Source of the DNA: Planctomycetota bacterium
GTDB taxonomy: Bacteria > Planctomycetota > Phycisphaerae > Phycisphaerales > SM1A02
Assembly (NCBI GenBank): GCA_003671075.1
Contig: QWPT01000012.1
Span: 1 to 50,059, forward strand
Direction: 5' to 3'
Length of the DNA stretch: 50,059 nt
Part shown: piece by piece, positions 1 through 8,584 of the stretch
Position numbering within the stretch: position 1 is the stretch's first letter
Layout: every line of letters begins with the position of its first letter
The notes under the pieces: model-generated
The model's input: only the letters and a program-made list of their open reading frames with translations
Databases searched by the model: none
What the model was told of the DNA's origin: nothing
Position numbers and translations under genes: made by a program

Positions 1-60
1 GCTCCAGGCGCCATCGCGCTCCTCGGACTCGCTGGCCTCACCGGCCGTCGTCGTCGCTGA
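1..60 (+). CDS. C-terminal tail of a PEP-CTERM-type surface/exported protein (5' end outside window)
   Basis: Only the last 19 codons plus a TGA stop are inside the window. They read A-PGAIALLGLAGLTG followed by four Arg, which is the hydrophobic helix and basic end of a PEP-CTERM-type sorting signal as used by Phycisphaerae. In this family the tail is thought to be recognised by an exosortase-like membrane enzyme; no such enzyme is encoded in this window. The same tail, nearly identical in DNA as well, ends the next gene (604-1287), so the two are probably tandem paralogs. The body of the protein cannot be judged. Confidence 0.8.
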   Translation, partial: APGAIALLGLAGLTGRRRR

Positions 61-89
61 ACGCGGAACTGACAACAAATGCTTGATTC

Positions 90-124
90 CCACCGCCGCG
101 GTTTACCGCGGCGGTGGTCTTTTT
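90..124 (+). terminator. Rho-independent terminator of the first PEP-CTERM gene
   Basis: A perfect 12-bp GC-rich stem (90-101 with 106-117) closes a TTTA loop and is followed by TC and five T. It lies 30 bp after the stop codon of the partial gene. The terminator after the paralog at 1341 has almost the same stem. Confidence 0.9.
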
Positions 125-603
125 AAATCTGAACGCGCCGCCAACAATGGAGCTCGCCAACAGGAGCAGCGTGGCCCGACGGCGCCAAGTCAAACGCGCG
201 CCATCCGACAACACCATTGTGCGAAGGGTCTTACGCAAACCGTTTTGCCAAGAGCCTTTCCGCGAACCCGCACGGCAACGCCTTTCTCCCACCCAGCTCA
301 ATCCGTTCTGCGCAAATGTTCGGCGGATTCCCAAAGAAAACGACAATCGCAACCTTGACTCCCCCCAGAATGGTCGCATGGTTGTCCTGTGAGGGTTGTC
401 TGTGCTCGAGGGAGCATCTGATCCGAGCCATTGGATCAGCGAGATCGATTCCAGTCGATCTCTAAGACGGGAACAAGGGGCCTTGGCCGACGGCGAACTC
501 GTCGCTGGCCTGGGCATGAAGTGATCCCGTGTTTCGCTTGTAAGAGCGAGACTTTCTGTCCCTGTGTCCCTGTCCCCTGTTCCACATCATAAGGATTGAG
601 ATC
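125..603. other. 479-bp intergenic region without a convincing gene
   Basis: Short open frames exist on both strands but none has a ribosome binding site, family motif or signal peptide. The first half (125-400) shows nothing recognisable. The second half holds a run of inverted repeats (403-550) described separately, then a pyrimidine-rich stretch and an AAGGA ribosome binding site just before the ATG at 604. Confidence 0.6.
403..550 (+). promoter_or_regulatory. Candidate structured 5' leader (five successive hairpins) before the PEP-CTERM gene
   Basis: Five inverted repeats follow one another: TGCTC/GAGCA (403-416), CTGATCC/GGATCAG (418-439, 7 bp), GAGATCGA/TCGATCTC (441-462, 8 bp, 6-nt loop), a nested GGCC...GCGA/TCGC...GGCC (485-510), and TCGCT/AGCGA (534-549). 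None ends in a T run, so they are not ordinary terminators. They lie 54-201 nt before the start codon at 604, as a leader RNA would. They match no riboswitch class known to me. The inverted repeats are seen directly; the regulatory role is inferred. Confidence 0.35.
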
Positions 604-1287
604 ATGAAGCTCATGGCTATGACCCTCGCGGCCGCTGTTTCCAGCGTGTCCTCCGCGACTTTCGTTGAGTTCTACACCGTTAAGTCGCAAGTCTCCGATG
701 CCGGCATCGCGCTGGACGTTTACGTGCTCTACGCCCGCTTCAACGGCGCCACAGATACGGTCTTGAACGCGTTCAACTTCAACCGCACCGATGCCAGCCA
801 GACCAACATGTTCTTTCACAAGGACAACGCGTCCGGCAACACCAGCGTTCTCCAGACGGCCTTCGGCACCTGGAACCCAGCCCTCACCGGCGGCAACCTG
901 AACCGCCCCTACGACTCCTACCTGACCATTGGTGGACTTCCGACCGCGACCAACGGCACCAGCGCCGATCCGTCGTGGGGTAACCCGCTCTCCTGGAACC
1001 GTCCTGACGTGCCGAACGGCCAGAACGCTGGTTGGTTCGCTCCGGGTGGATCGATCGCAGGTCGCGTTGGTCAGGCCGGCAACCTTGCCGACTCCACGCG
1101 CCTCGGTCAGTTCTCGATCGCTCGCGACTCGGACGCTGGCGTTTGGAACATGAAGATCGGCTACAACAACGGTGTTGCGGGTTCGGCCGTTCAGTTCGCT
1201 GAGTCGACCTTCGCCATCGGAGTTCCTGCTCCTGGCGCCATCGCGCTCCTCGGCCTCGCTGGTCTCACCGGTCGTCGCCGTCGCTAA
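604..1287 (+). CDS. PEP-CTERM-type exported protein, 227 aa
   Basis: The protein starts with a weak signal peptide (MKLMAMTLAAAVSSVSSATF), has a Thr/Asn/Gly-rich extracellular body of about 180 residues, and ends in VPAPGAIALLGLAGL plus four Arg: a Pro-containing motif, hydrophobic helix and basic tail typical of PEP-CTERM sorting signals. The body (many Asn, Phe, Trp-Asn-Pro motifs) looks like the structural surface proteins seen in such families; no catalytic motif is visible. An AAGGA ribosome binding site lies about 8 nt before the ATG. The C-terminus matches the truncated gene at 1-60 almost exactly and both are followed by matching terminators, suggesting tandem duplication. Export to the cell envelope is likely; the specific function is unknown. 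Confidence 0.85.
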   Translation: MKLMAMTLAAAVSSVSSATFVEFYTVKSQVSDAGIALDVYVLYARFNGATDTVLNAFNFNRTDASQTNMFFHKDNASGNTSVLQTAFGTWNPALTGGNLNRPYDSYLTIGGLPTATNGTSADPSWGNPLSWNRPDVPNGQNAGWFAPGGSIAGRVGQAGNLADSTRLGQFSIARDSDAGVWNMKIGYNNGVAGSAVQFAESTFAIGVPAPGAIALLGLAGLTGRRRR

Positions 1288-1340
1288 GTAACCAACCTCA
1301 AGGTCGCCCTACAAGGGCAATCACGGGGACAGACAGATCT

Positions 1341-1376
1341 CACCCGCCGCGGCTTGACCGCGGCGGGTGTTTTTTT
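1341..1376 (+). terminator. Rho-independent terminator after PEP-CTERM gene
   Basis: A perfect 12-bp stem (1341-1352 with 1358-1369), a CTTGA loop and seven consecutive T. The stem core CCGCCGCGG is shared with the terminator at 90-124. Confidence 0.92.
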
Positions 1377-1537
1377 GTCATGCCGCCAACCGAACGTCCG
1401 CATCCCGGGCTCGGACCGCGAACTTCACGCATTTTGGACAAATTACTTCGTACTACCCGCCGTTGCATATATCTTAAACGCGTGCTCGTCCGGGGCCGGC
1501 GAGCGGTTCAATCCCATTCTCAGAGCAGGAGTTTCAA

Positions 1538-2968
1538 TTGAAAACGAGTCTCACCCTCGGCGGTCTGCTTCTCGGTAGCACCGCCATCCTTCTCGGCCAG
1601 TTCCAAGCAACAGCGGTCCCAGGCGGCGGCGACGGCGGAACTGCATCCATTGGCCCCGATGTCATTGTTGGCGCAATCCCCGATGTCTCGCGGTACGCAC
1701 CAGGAACTTACCAAGGTACTGAGTACGCGTCGTATGCCTTCGGAACCACCAGCTGCAACATTGGAACTGCTCAGCTGCAGTGGCAGCCCAATCCAAGCAA
1801 TCTGCACCCGACCATTCCGCAGAACCTCTTCCGCATCAAGAATGGTGTGATCGAGCAGATCGGTCTGTCGTGGTGCAAGCACGGTTTCTGCGCGCTGCAG
1901 GGAACGCTCTGCGGAGCATGCATCCCTGCTGGTGCTGGTTGCCCGACCGTGCTGGGTATCGGTTGCTCCGATCCGTACACCTCTAGCCTCAACGGCGGCC
2001 AGTCCGATCTCAAGGGGCGTGGACCAATCAATGCGTCCACCGGTGTCTTCTCGGGAACCTATACCGACCCGACCGCACCGGCTGCTCTTCCGACTTCGCT
2101 GCGCGAGCGCTGCATGGTCGCTCGTTCCGATCTCGATCCCGCGCAGAATGTCGGCGCGACCTACTACGCCGAGTGCCAGTATCTGCATCAGGCCGACGCG
2201 GCGGCGCTGAACGACGACAACAATGCGTCGTATCGCAAGCTCACCGTGGGCGCGACTTGGTCGACCACGGCTGGCTACGCACTCACCCTCACCGGAGCAA
2301 CCTTCCAGCAGCAGCCGGCAATCGCCGCGTGGGCGGCGGAGTTCCCGGGTTCTGTCGGTGTGAAGAGTTACGACATTGCCGGCGATGGGCGCTTCCTCCT
2401 CGGCTACCGCGTGACCGCCAACGCCAATGGCACTTGGCACTACGAGTATGCCATCCACAATCTGAACTCTGATCGTTGCGGCGGAAGCTTCTCCGTTCCG
2501 ATTCCACCGGGCGTCACGCTCACGAACATTGGTTTCAAGTCGCCGAGCTACAACAACGGTGAGGGCTACACCAATGCGCCGTGGACGGTCACTCAGGCTG
2601 ATGGCGCAGTGACCTGGACTTGTGAGCCGAACACCAACGCCAGCGCCAACGCGCTCCGTTGGGCCACGCTCTACAACTTCCGCTTCGATGCCAACGTGGC
2701 TCCGCAGGCCAACCTTGGTTCTGTAACCCTCGGCCTCTGGAAGGCACCGACTGCAACGAGCACCGCGACTTCGGCCGTGATGGGCGCGCAAATTCCGAGC
2801 ATCCCAGCACCACCGCCGATCGCTGGCGACTTCAACAACGACGGTTTTGTGAACGCGACTGACCTTGCCAACCTGCTGAACGGCTGGGGCACGGCGAGCG
2901 GCGATGTCAACAGCGATGGAAACACTGATGCGACCGACCTCTCGATTCTGCTCAACAATTGGAGCTGA
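1538..2968 (+). CDS. Secreted protein with C-terminal dockerin-like repeats, 476 aa, TTG start
   Basis: The reading frame starts at a TTG codon preceded by AGGAG with about 6 nt spacing, and no better ATG is near. A signal peptide (residues 1-27, ending near QATA) is followed by a Gly/Asp linker and a roughly 370-residue Cys-containing domain of unknown type (a Cys-rich cluster around residues 110-145). The C-terminus (about 427-476) has two EF-hand-like dockerin repeats: DFNNDGFVNATDLANLLNGW and DVNSDGNTDATDLSILLNNW. Asp and Asn at the calcium positions are intact. In clostridia, dockerins bind cohesins; in planctomycetes such tails are common without known cohesins, so they may act as calcium-dependent anchoring or stability modules. 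The gene is single, with its own terminator. Confidence 0.85.
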   Translation: MKTSLTLGGLLLGSTAILLGQFQATAVPGGGDGGTASIGPDVIVGAIPDVSRYAPGTYQGTEYASYAFGTTSCNIGTAQLQWQPNPSNLHPTIPQNLFRIKNGVIEQIGLSWCKHGFCALQGTLCGACIPAGAGCPTVLGIGCSDPYTSSLNGGQSDLKGRGPINASTGVFSGTYTDPTAPAALPTSLRERCMVARSDLDPAQNVGATYYAECQYLHQADAAALNDDNNASYRKLTVGATWSTTAGYALTLTGATFQQQPAIAAWAAEFPGSVGVKSYDIAGDGRFLLGYRVTANANGTWHYEYAIHNLNSDRCGGSFSVPIPPGVTLTNIGFKSPSYNNGEGYTNAPWTVTQADGAVTWTCEPNTNASANALRWATLYNFRFDANVAPQANLGSVTLGLWKAPTATSTATSAVMGAQIPSIPAPPPIAGDFNNDGFVNATDLANLLNGWGTASGDVNSDGNTDATDLSILLNNWS

Positions 2969-3011
2969 TCGCGAGCAAGGCTGAGATGGTTTGATTGAAT
3001 GATTTCTTCTG

Positions 3012-3044
3012 CAGGTGGGGCCCTCGGGCCCCACCTGTCTTTTT
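3012..3044 (+). terminator. Rho-independent terminator after dockerin protein gene
   Basis: Complementary arms of 12 bp (CAGGTGGGGCCC, 3012-3023, with 3026-3037) are separated by only two bases, so the real loop is formed by opening one or two pairs. A T-rich tail (TCTTTTT) follows. Confidence 0.88.
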
Positions 3045-3174
3045 CCCCGTGCTGTTGTAGATCCACTTCTCGCGAATCCATTTCTCAGGAATCCATCGCG
3101 TCTGCGAGCCATCGGCGCGCGAACGCTTCTCGGATTCTGCCCACACGCACTACTTCCCTCTCAAGTCGAGCCCC

Positions 3175-5571
3175 ATGACCCGCCATTTACCCCTCGTCGT
3201 CTCCGCCCTGTTCGCGATTGCCTCGATGGCCTCGTCCACATTCGCCGTCGGCGAGGTTGCGCCGGCCGAGAGTGTTCAGAAGAGTGGTTTGGGCGCGGCG
3301 CTGACTTCCCCGGCGACTTCCCCGGCGGCTTCCTCGTTGCTTCCTCGCATCCAAGCGCTGCGCACTTACGGCGTACAGCGCTTGGATGTCCCTGTGGGCA
3401 TTCCCGAGCAGGTTGAGATCAAGGTAAACATCGAAGGTAAGTTGGAGACATTGCGCCTGTTCCGCACCTCGTTGCGATCTGCGACGTCCAAACTTCTCCT
3501 CGACCGCGGCGAAGGGAAACTGGAATCCTCACCGCTGCCGCCCCACCGAACCTATCGCGGCACCGTCGCTTCCAACGGCGCGTTGGTGGCGGCGTCGATC
3601 ATCGACGGACGGCTGTCCGCGCTGATCGACATGCCCTCGGAAACATTTTTCGTGCAGCCGATGAGCGAGTTCGCGACTGGACGCGGAGCCAACGAGCACG
3701 CGGTGTACCGCCATTCGGATGCCCTGCCCTTCGGCGACCATCACTGCGGCAACGACGATGTGAAACTGACGCCGCCCGATTGGATGCTCGATCTACCGAC
3801 CGATCCCGCGCAAGGAGGATCGGTCGCCCGTGGTGTTGATGGCGGCGGCGATGGCGGAGGCGACGGCGGAGGCGACGGCGGGATCGCGGGCACGACTCCG
3901 TTCATCTCCGATATCGCCTGTGATGCCGACTTCGAGTTCTTCCAGCTCAACGGTTCGAACGCCACCAGTGTGGTAAACGATATCGAGAATGTCCTCAACA
4001 ATGTGTCGCTCCTCTATGACCGCGATGTGAACATTTCCTACGAGGTCACCACCATCGTCGTCCGCACCACCGCGGCCGATCCGTACACCACCACGGTGAT
4101 GAACGACCTGCTGTGCGAGTTCCGCAACAAGTGGAACACTTCGCCGGAAAACGAGATCCAACGCGATGTGGCGCAACTCTTCACCGGCAAGCAGATCACG
4201 GGCAACGTGATCGGGCTCGCGTGGCTCGGCGTCGTCTGCAATCAGGCGGGCAACGACTGCGGCGCTGTGGGAAATCTGGCGTATTCCTGCGTCGAGAGCC
4301 GGTTCACCAACATTGCTGACTTTCGCACTTCACTTTCCGCGCATGAACTCGGCCACAATTGGCAGGCGGGGCATTGCGACGCGGTCAACCCGTGCAATGT
4401 CATGTGCTCCATCATCAACAGCTGCCAAGGGACTGCGGGAGCAAACCTAAAGTTCTCGCCGACCGAGCAGGCGCAGATCACGGCGTATCGCAACGCGGTG
4501 TCGTGTGATGTGGCGCTACCGCCGGCGATTGCGCTGCCGTTCAGCGACGGCTTCGATGCATCGGCGACGATCAACAGCAACAACTGGATCTACTCGAAGG
4601 GTGCGGTTGTGACCACTTCCGCGATTGGCGAACCGAGTCCAACTCGCTCGATCAACCTCGATGCGATCAGCGCCCTCGCGTATGGCGACGACGAAATTCG
4701 CACCAACTACATGCTTCTCGCGGGATTGCCTACGGTCATCGTGCGGTACTCCACCCAGCACATCGGCGTTGAAGTTGGCAAGCAGCTCATCGTCGAGTAC
4801 CTCAGCTCGACGCTGCGCTGGGCTCTGCTCAACACCATCAACTCGGACGGCGTCAATCAGACGACTTTTTCCAACTGGCTGCACACCATGCCGGCCAATG
4901 CGAAGCACAACAAGTTTCGCCTGCGCTTTCGCGCCGCCGTTGACGCGCAGGATGACGACTGGTTTATCGATGATGTGAGCGTTGTCACCGTGATCATCCC
5001 GGACAACGACGAGTGCGTGAACGCGACGGCGATCGGCGAGGGTGCGTTTGCGTTCAACAGCGCCAATGCAACAGACAGCGCAACCACGCTGCCGGCATCG
5101 TGCGACGAGGGCGCGGGAACGCTGATGAAGAACGACCTTTGGTACCTGTACACGCCGAGCTGCACGGGCACGGCGACGGTAACGACCTGCAACGGTGCGG
5201 CGTTTGATACCCGTCTGGCCGCGTACCGCTCCGCCTGTGCGCCCGCGGGCACTCTGGTCGCATGCGACGATGCAACGGCGGGCTGTGCGAACGGAACTTC
5301 GCGCATCAGTTTCACCGCGCTCGCCGGGACGGGGTACTACCTGCGCGTGGGCGGCGCGACCGGCGGAGGAACGGGCACGCTGACCACGAGCTGCGTTGCC
5401 ACCCAACCATGCGATGCTGATCTGAATCTCGATGGACTGGTGGACGCCTCCGACCTTGCGGAAGTGCTCAACGGATGGGGTACCACCATCGCCGACATCA
5501 ATGGCGACGGAACGACCGATGGCGCCGATCTCGCGGTGCTGCTCAACGCGTGGGGCGATTGCCCGGTGTGA
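3175..5571 (+). CDS. Secreted M12-type (reprolysin-like) zinc metalloprotease with dockerin-like tail, 798 aa
   Basis: A signal peptide (about residues 1-25) is followed by a propeptide-like region, a GGGD-repeat linker (222-236), then a zincin domain. The zinc site is HELGHNWQAGHCD at about residues 390-402: three His ligands and the catalytic Glu are present. A downstream CNVMC motif supplies the Met of the Met-turn. After this come a jelly-roll-like segment (about 455-605) with DDDWFIDDVSV, a PPC-like domain (about 610-740) rich in Cys, and two dockerin-type EF-hand repeats (DLNLDGLVDASDLAEVLNGW, DINGDGTTDGADLAVLLNAW). The family hydrolyses proteins outside the cell. In the usual HExxHxxGxxH motif Gly is at position 8; here it is Gln, with Gly two residues later. 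The start has no clear ribosome binding site. The gene stands alone, with a terminator. Confidence 0.88.
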   Translation: MTRHLPLVVSALFAIASMASSTFAVGEVAPAESVQKSGLGAALTSPATSPAASSLLPRIQALRTYGVQRLDVPVGIPEQVEIKVNIEGKLETLRLFRTSLRSATSKLLLDRGEGKLESSPLPPHRTYRGTVASNGALVAASIIDGRLSALIDMPSETFFVQPMSEFATGRGANEHAVYRHSDALPFGDHHCGNDDVKLTPPDWMLDLPTDPAQGGSVARGVDGGGDGGGDGGGDGGIAGTTPFISDIACDADFEFFQLNGSNATSVVNDIENVLNNVSLLYDRDVNISYEVTTIVVRTTAADPYTTTVMNDLLCEFRNKWNTSPENEIQRDVAQLFTGKQITGNVIGLAWLGVVCNQAGNDCGAVGNLAYSCVESRFTNIADFRTSLSAHELGHNWQAGHCDAVNPCNVMCSIINSCQGTAGANLKFSPTEQAQITAYRNAVSCDVALPPAIALPFSDGFDASATINSNNWIYSKGAVVTTSAIGEPSPTRSINLDAISALAYGDDEIRTNYMLLAGLPTVIVRYSTQHIGVEVGKQLIVEYLSSTLRWALLNTINSDGVNQTTFSNWLHTMPANAKHNKFRLRFRAAVDAQDDDWFIDDVSVVTVIIPDNDECVNATAIGEGAFAFNSANATDSATTLPASCDEGAGTLMKNDLWYLYTPSCTGTATVTTCNGAAFDTRLAAYRSACAPAGTLVACDDATAGCANGTSRISFTALAGTGYYLRVGGATGGGTGTLTTSCVATQPCDADLNLDGLVDASDLAEVLNGWGTTIADINGDGTTDGADLAVLLNAWGDCPV
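3303..3326 (+). repeat. 12-bp tandem duplication inside the protease gene
   Basis: GACTTCCCCGGC occurs twice in a row, encoding the repeated TSPA of the propeptide region. It keeps the frame. Confidence 0.9.
3838..3882 (+). repeat. Tandem GGGD-coding repeat (linker before the zincin domain)
   Basis: A 12-bp period (GAC/GAT followed by three Gly codons) runs for almost four copies and encodes a D-GGG-D-GGG-D-GGG-D-GG linker between the propeptide-like region and the catalytic domain. Confidence 0.92.
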
Positions 5572-5627
5572 CGGAAATCGCGATTGTGCCGGTGGCGTAA
5601 GGCGCGGCCAGCTTCATGTATTACTTC

Positions 5628-5661
5628 AAGGCGCCGCGATTCATCGCGGCGCCTTGCTTTC
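5628..5661 (+). terminator. Rho-independent terminator after metalloprotease gene
   Basis: A 12-bp perfect stem (5628-5639 with 5644-5655; core GGCGCCGCGA), TTCA loop, then GCTTTCT. The T tract is short but the hairpin is strong and lies 56 bp after the stop. Confidence 0.8.
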
Positions 5662-5711
5662 TCGAGCGCCGTCGCTTCCGATCGGCACGCGAGCGGCTAT
5701 AACCCGCAGCG

Positions 5712-6509
5712 ATGAACGATGTCCCCGACAGTTCCGCGGTTCGCTCGCGCCCCGCCCTGAGCAGGCTCGCGTTAAGTTCGGCGGTGATGGGCGTGGTCGC
5801 GCTTCCGCTCGTTTGTTGCGGCGGCGGGTTTGCCGGCGCGTTGTCCGTGCTGTTCGGAATGATCGCCCTTGATCGCATCAAGCGATCGGGCGCAACACTT
5901 CGCGGGCGCGGGTTGGCCTGGACAGGAATCGCCGCGGGCTTCGCCACCACCATTCTGTCGATGATGTGGATTTCCACGGTCACTGACCTGCAGCAACAGT
6001 GGGATGCACAACTCGACAACGGCGTTCGGCTGACATTCGACGCGGACAGCGAAACGACTTCGAAGTTGGCGCTGCAGTCGTGGTCAGCGGCAAGCAGCAC
6101 GAGCGTTTCGGCCGGGCAGATCGCTGCGTTTGCGGCGGATGTGCGCGGGCGATACGGCGCGTTTGAATCGCTCGGACTGGTGACGAAGGATGTCTTTCCG
6201 TCGCTGGTGGGCGATCACACCCTGACGCATGTAGTCACCTTCGATTTCGCGAGTGGCCGGAGGACGGGAGCGGTGACGGCGAGGTTGCACACGCCAGTGG
6301 ACTCCTGGTCGCCAACGCTGCAAATCGCGTCGATCTTGGTGAACGACCCCGACGCACCCGATGGATCGCTGGTGTTTCCACCTCCGATCGCAACGAAGGC
6401 GCAAAGCAACGACAAGGCTGGCGAGACGGCTGGCGAGACGGTGGGCGAGACGGCTGGCGATAAGACGGGCGAGACGACTGGCGAGACAAATGGGGAGACG
6501 AAGCAATGA
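5712..6509 (+). CDS. Two-TM membrane protein with GET-repeat tail, 265 aa (DUF4190-like N-terminus)
   Basis: Two hydrophobic helices (about residues 20-48 and 65-88) separated by [17 protein letters not shown] recall the small DUF4190-type membrane domain. A soluble region of about 140 residues follows and probably lies outside the cytoplasm. The C-terminus is a low-complexity run of Gly-Glu-Thr repeats (about 238-265). The stop overlaps the murD start in an ATGA, so the two genes are likely translationally coupled, but no role in peptidoglycan synthesis can be read from the sequence. No clear ribosome binding site is seen before the ATG. Confidence 0.75.
   Translation: MNDVPDSSAVRSRPALSRLALSSAVMGVVALPLVCCGGGFAGALSVLFGMIALDRIKRSGATLRGRGLAWTGIAAGFATTILSMMWISTVTDLQQQWDAQLDNGVRLTFDADSETTSKLALQSWSAASSTSVSAGQIAAFAADVRGRYGAFESLGLVTKDVFPSLVGDHTLTHVVTFDFASGRRTGAVTARLHTPVDSWSPTLQIASILVNDPDAPDGSLVFPPPIATKAQSNDKAGETAGETVGETAGDKTGETTGETNGETKQ
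6417..6503 (+). repeat. Degenerate 12-bp tandem repeat coding (x-GET)n
   Basis: Units like GCTGGCGAGACG are repeated about seven times with small changes, giving [12 protein letters not shown] and so on at the end of the protein, right up to the murD start. Confidence 0.9.
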
Positions 6510-7960
6510 GCCGACCAACGCACCAGCCAATCGCCATGGAAGTTCCCGAAGTCGCTGGTAAGCGGGTGACGGTCATGGGCCTTGGGCAGTTTGGCGGCGG
6601 GGTCGGCGTCACCAAGTATCTCGTCGCGCGCGGCGCACGGGTGACACTGACCGATGTTGACCGCGTTGAGAAACTCGCGGAGCCGCTGTCGCAACTTGCC
6701 AACGAGATCGAATCTGGGCGCGTGACCTGCGTGTTGGGCGAACACCGCGTGGAAGACTTCGCGACGGCGGAATTGGTGATCGCCAACCCGGCGGTGCCAA
6801 AGCCGTGGGACAACCGATTTCTGGCGGCTGCGACCGACGCGGGCGTTCCCGTGTGGACAGAGATCGGGCTGACGATCTGCGAACTCGTCGGACGAGGCGT
6901 CACCAATATTGTCGGCGTGACTGGCAGCGCGGGAAAGAGCACGACCTCGGCGATGCTGCAGGCCGCGCTTGATGACGGGCTTGGCGACAAGTACGGCGGC
7001 GGGCATGGCGGCGCGCGCGACGGTAGGCATGCGGCGCATCTCGGTGGAAACATCGGCGGCTCGCTGCTGTCGAAGCTGAATGACATCGGCACGCATGACT
7101 TCGTTGTGCTTGAACTGTCGAGCGCGATGCTCTGGTGGATCGGTCAATCGCTTCGCTGGTCGCCGCGGGTTGCCGTGTTGACGAACCTGCTGGCCAACCA
7201 CATCGATTGGCACGGGACCTTCGCCCACTACGCGCAGTCGAAGTCGATGATCCGAGCGTTTGCACCGGCGGATGCGCGTTTCATCAGCGCGTTCGAGGGC
7301 AGCGCCGATGCCCAGCGCGCGCAGGCCATGGGCGCGCAGGCCATGGGCGCGGATGCATGGTGGCGCGATGCGAACGGCGCGACGGTGGATTTGCCCGCCG
7401 CTGCGTCGATGAATACGCGCATTCCCGGAGCGCACAACCAGGCCAACGCGCTGCTGGCGCTTGAAGCCGCGGTGGCCGCGTACCAACTAGCCGGTCTCGA
7501 TGCGGCCGCTGCCATCGCAAGCCTACGCGCTCGGATCGAGCGGTTTCCCGGTCTACCCCATCGGTTGGCGTTCGTGCTCGAAAGCGCGGGCGTGCGCTTC
7601 TACAACGACTCGAAGTCAACGACGCCCGAGGCCACGCTTCTGGCGATCGAGAGTTTCACCGACCCCGCGCGCATACACCTCATCGCCGGCGGGTACGACA
7701 AGTTGGCGGATCTTTCGCGCGTACGCGCGCTCGGCGACCGAGTTGCGGGCCTCTACGCCATTGGCGTCACTGAGCCGAAGCTGCTTGGCGGCGCGCGGAG
7801 TCACGGATGTGGGACGCTGGCGGTGGCGATGGAACGGATCCGCGCGCAGGCGCGGCCCGGGGATGTCGTGCTACTTTCGCCGGCGTGCGCCAGCTGGGAC
7901 CAGTTCAAGAACTATGAACAGCGCGGCGAATTGTTCGCCGCGCTCGCTCGTGATTCGTGA
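6506..7960 (+). CDS. murD: UDP-N-acetylmuramoyl-L-alanine--D-glutamate ligase
   Basis: MurD adds D-Glu to UDP-MurNAc-L-Ala with ATP, a cytoplasmic step in peptidoglycan synthesis. The Mur-ligase signatures are present: an N-terminal Rossmann segment ([15 protein letters not shown]), the ATP loop [12 protein letters not shown] near residue 139, [33 protein letters not shown], and the C-terminal [11 protein letters not shown] and IAGGYDK motifs of MurD. At 484 aa it is slightly longer than usual (about 440-460). The ATG at 6506 overlaps the previous stop; a second ATG at 6536 ([11 protein letters not shown]) could also be used. The rest of the mur/dcw cluster is not next to it. The gene ends close to a convergent lipoprotein gene with no obvious terminator between. 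Confidence 0.95.
   Translation: MSRPTHQPIAMEVPEVAGKRVTVMGLGQFGGGVGVTKYLVARGARVTLTDVDRVEKLAEPLSQLANEIESGRVTCVLGEHRVEDFATAELVIANPAVPKPWDNRFLAAATDAGVPVWTEIGLTICELVGRGVTNIVGVTGSAGKSTTSAMLQAALDDGLGDKYGGGHGGARDGRHAAHLGGNIGGSLLSKLNDIGTHDFVVLELSSAMLWWIGQSLRWSPRVAVLTNLLANHIDWHGTFAHYAQSKSMIRAFAPADARFISAFEGSADAQRAQAMGAQAMGADAWWRDANGATVDLPAAASMNTRIPGAHNQANALLALEAAVAAYQLAGLDAAAAIASLRARIERFPGLPHRLAFVLESAGVRFYNDSKSTTPEATLLAIESFTDPARIHLIAGGYDKLADLSRVRALGDRVAGLYAIGVTEPKLLGGARSHGCGTLAVAMERIRAQARPGDVVLLSPACASWDQFKNYEQRGELFAALARDS
7319..7348 (+). repeat. 15-bp tandem duplication inside murD
   Basis: GCGCAGGCCATGGGC occurs twice in a row and codes for [10 protein letters not shown]. It lies in a loop-like region between Mur-ligase motifs and keeps the frame. 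Confidence 0.9.
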
Positions 7961-7970
7961 TGAGCCCGAT

Positions 7971-8471
7971 TTATTCGTAGGGCTTGGCCGGCGTCGGAAG
8001 TTCGCCGCCCTGCGGTGTCCACCAAGATGGCCGCTTGGTCATGCCGTCGTACCGATCGCCGTACTCGGCGGGTTCCTCACGCCACTCGGGACCAGTGCGC
8101 ACGAGGTAGTCGATGCGACGGCAACCCGTGGGCGGGCAGGTGAGCTGGTTGGTCAGACGCCCCGTTGAAGTTCCAATGTCCCAAATCGAATAGACCATTC
8201 GGTCGGGTCGCTCGACGGGATCATCGCCCTCGCCCTCGATGAAGTTCATCGTGAGCTGCTTGCCTGCAGGAATCTCGAGCTTGAAGAAAGGCTCTTCGGT
8301 TCGAGTATCGACGAGGGAGATGGTGACTGGCCGCATCTCCGACGACTCATAGGTGTAGCCGTTGCCCGAGTAGGGATAGATCGCTCCTCGCGGGCCGTAG
8401 CAGCCTGCGAGTAGGAGCGATGCGGCGGCAAGCGAGATCGTGGTGGCGCGAGTCGTGATCATGCGAGTCAT
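7971..8471 (-). CDS. Small lipoprotein of unknown function, 166 aa
   Basis: A signal peptide with a lipobox (LLLAGC, Cys at about residue 23) marks this as an envelope lipoprotein. The mature part is hydrophilic, with a Tyr/Gly-rich start (YGPRGAIYPYSGNGYTYESS), a central beta-rich stretch (EPFFKLEIPAGKQLTMNF), and a C-terminus containing CPPTGCRRIDYLV and PSWWTPQGG. I recognise no family. GAAGG lies about 7 nt before the first ATG and supports that start over the ATG three codons later. It is convergent with murD and divergent from ispF, which leaves a 113-bp divergent promoter region. Confidence 0.8.
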   Translation of the reverse strand: MTRMITTRATTISLAAASLLLAGCYGPRGAIYPYSGNGYTYESSEMRPVTISLVDTRTEEPFFKLEIPAGKQLTMNFIEGEGDDPVERPDRMVYSIWDIGTSTGRLTNQLTCPPTGCRRIDYLVRTGPEWREEPAEYGDRYDGMTKRPSWWTPQGGELPTPAKPYE

Positions 8472-8584
8472 GGCGTAGCCTTCAGTTGCGCACGGGTTCG
8501 TGGCACCGTGCTATCGGCCGAGTCGGGGCGGGCTCTTCGGGAATTGGCAAGCGGAGTCACCGCTTTGGGCGACAAAGAGCGTTC

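Noticed and set aside
125-603. Small open frames (62-127 codons) in the first intergenic region
   Set aside because: No ribosome binding sites, no family motifs, strong overlap in several frames, and the region is better explained as untranslated leader.
1434-1478. Possible promoter (TTGGAC and TATATC) before the gene at 1538
   Set aside because: The two hexamers are about 28 bp apart, too far for a sigma70 promoter, and no better -35 pairs with the AT-rich patch.
1520-3112. 530-codon minus-strand frame opposite the dockerin protein gene
   Set aside because: The plus-strand gene has a ribosome binding site, signal peptide and dockerin repeats; the minus-strand product is Arg-rich and featureless.
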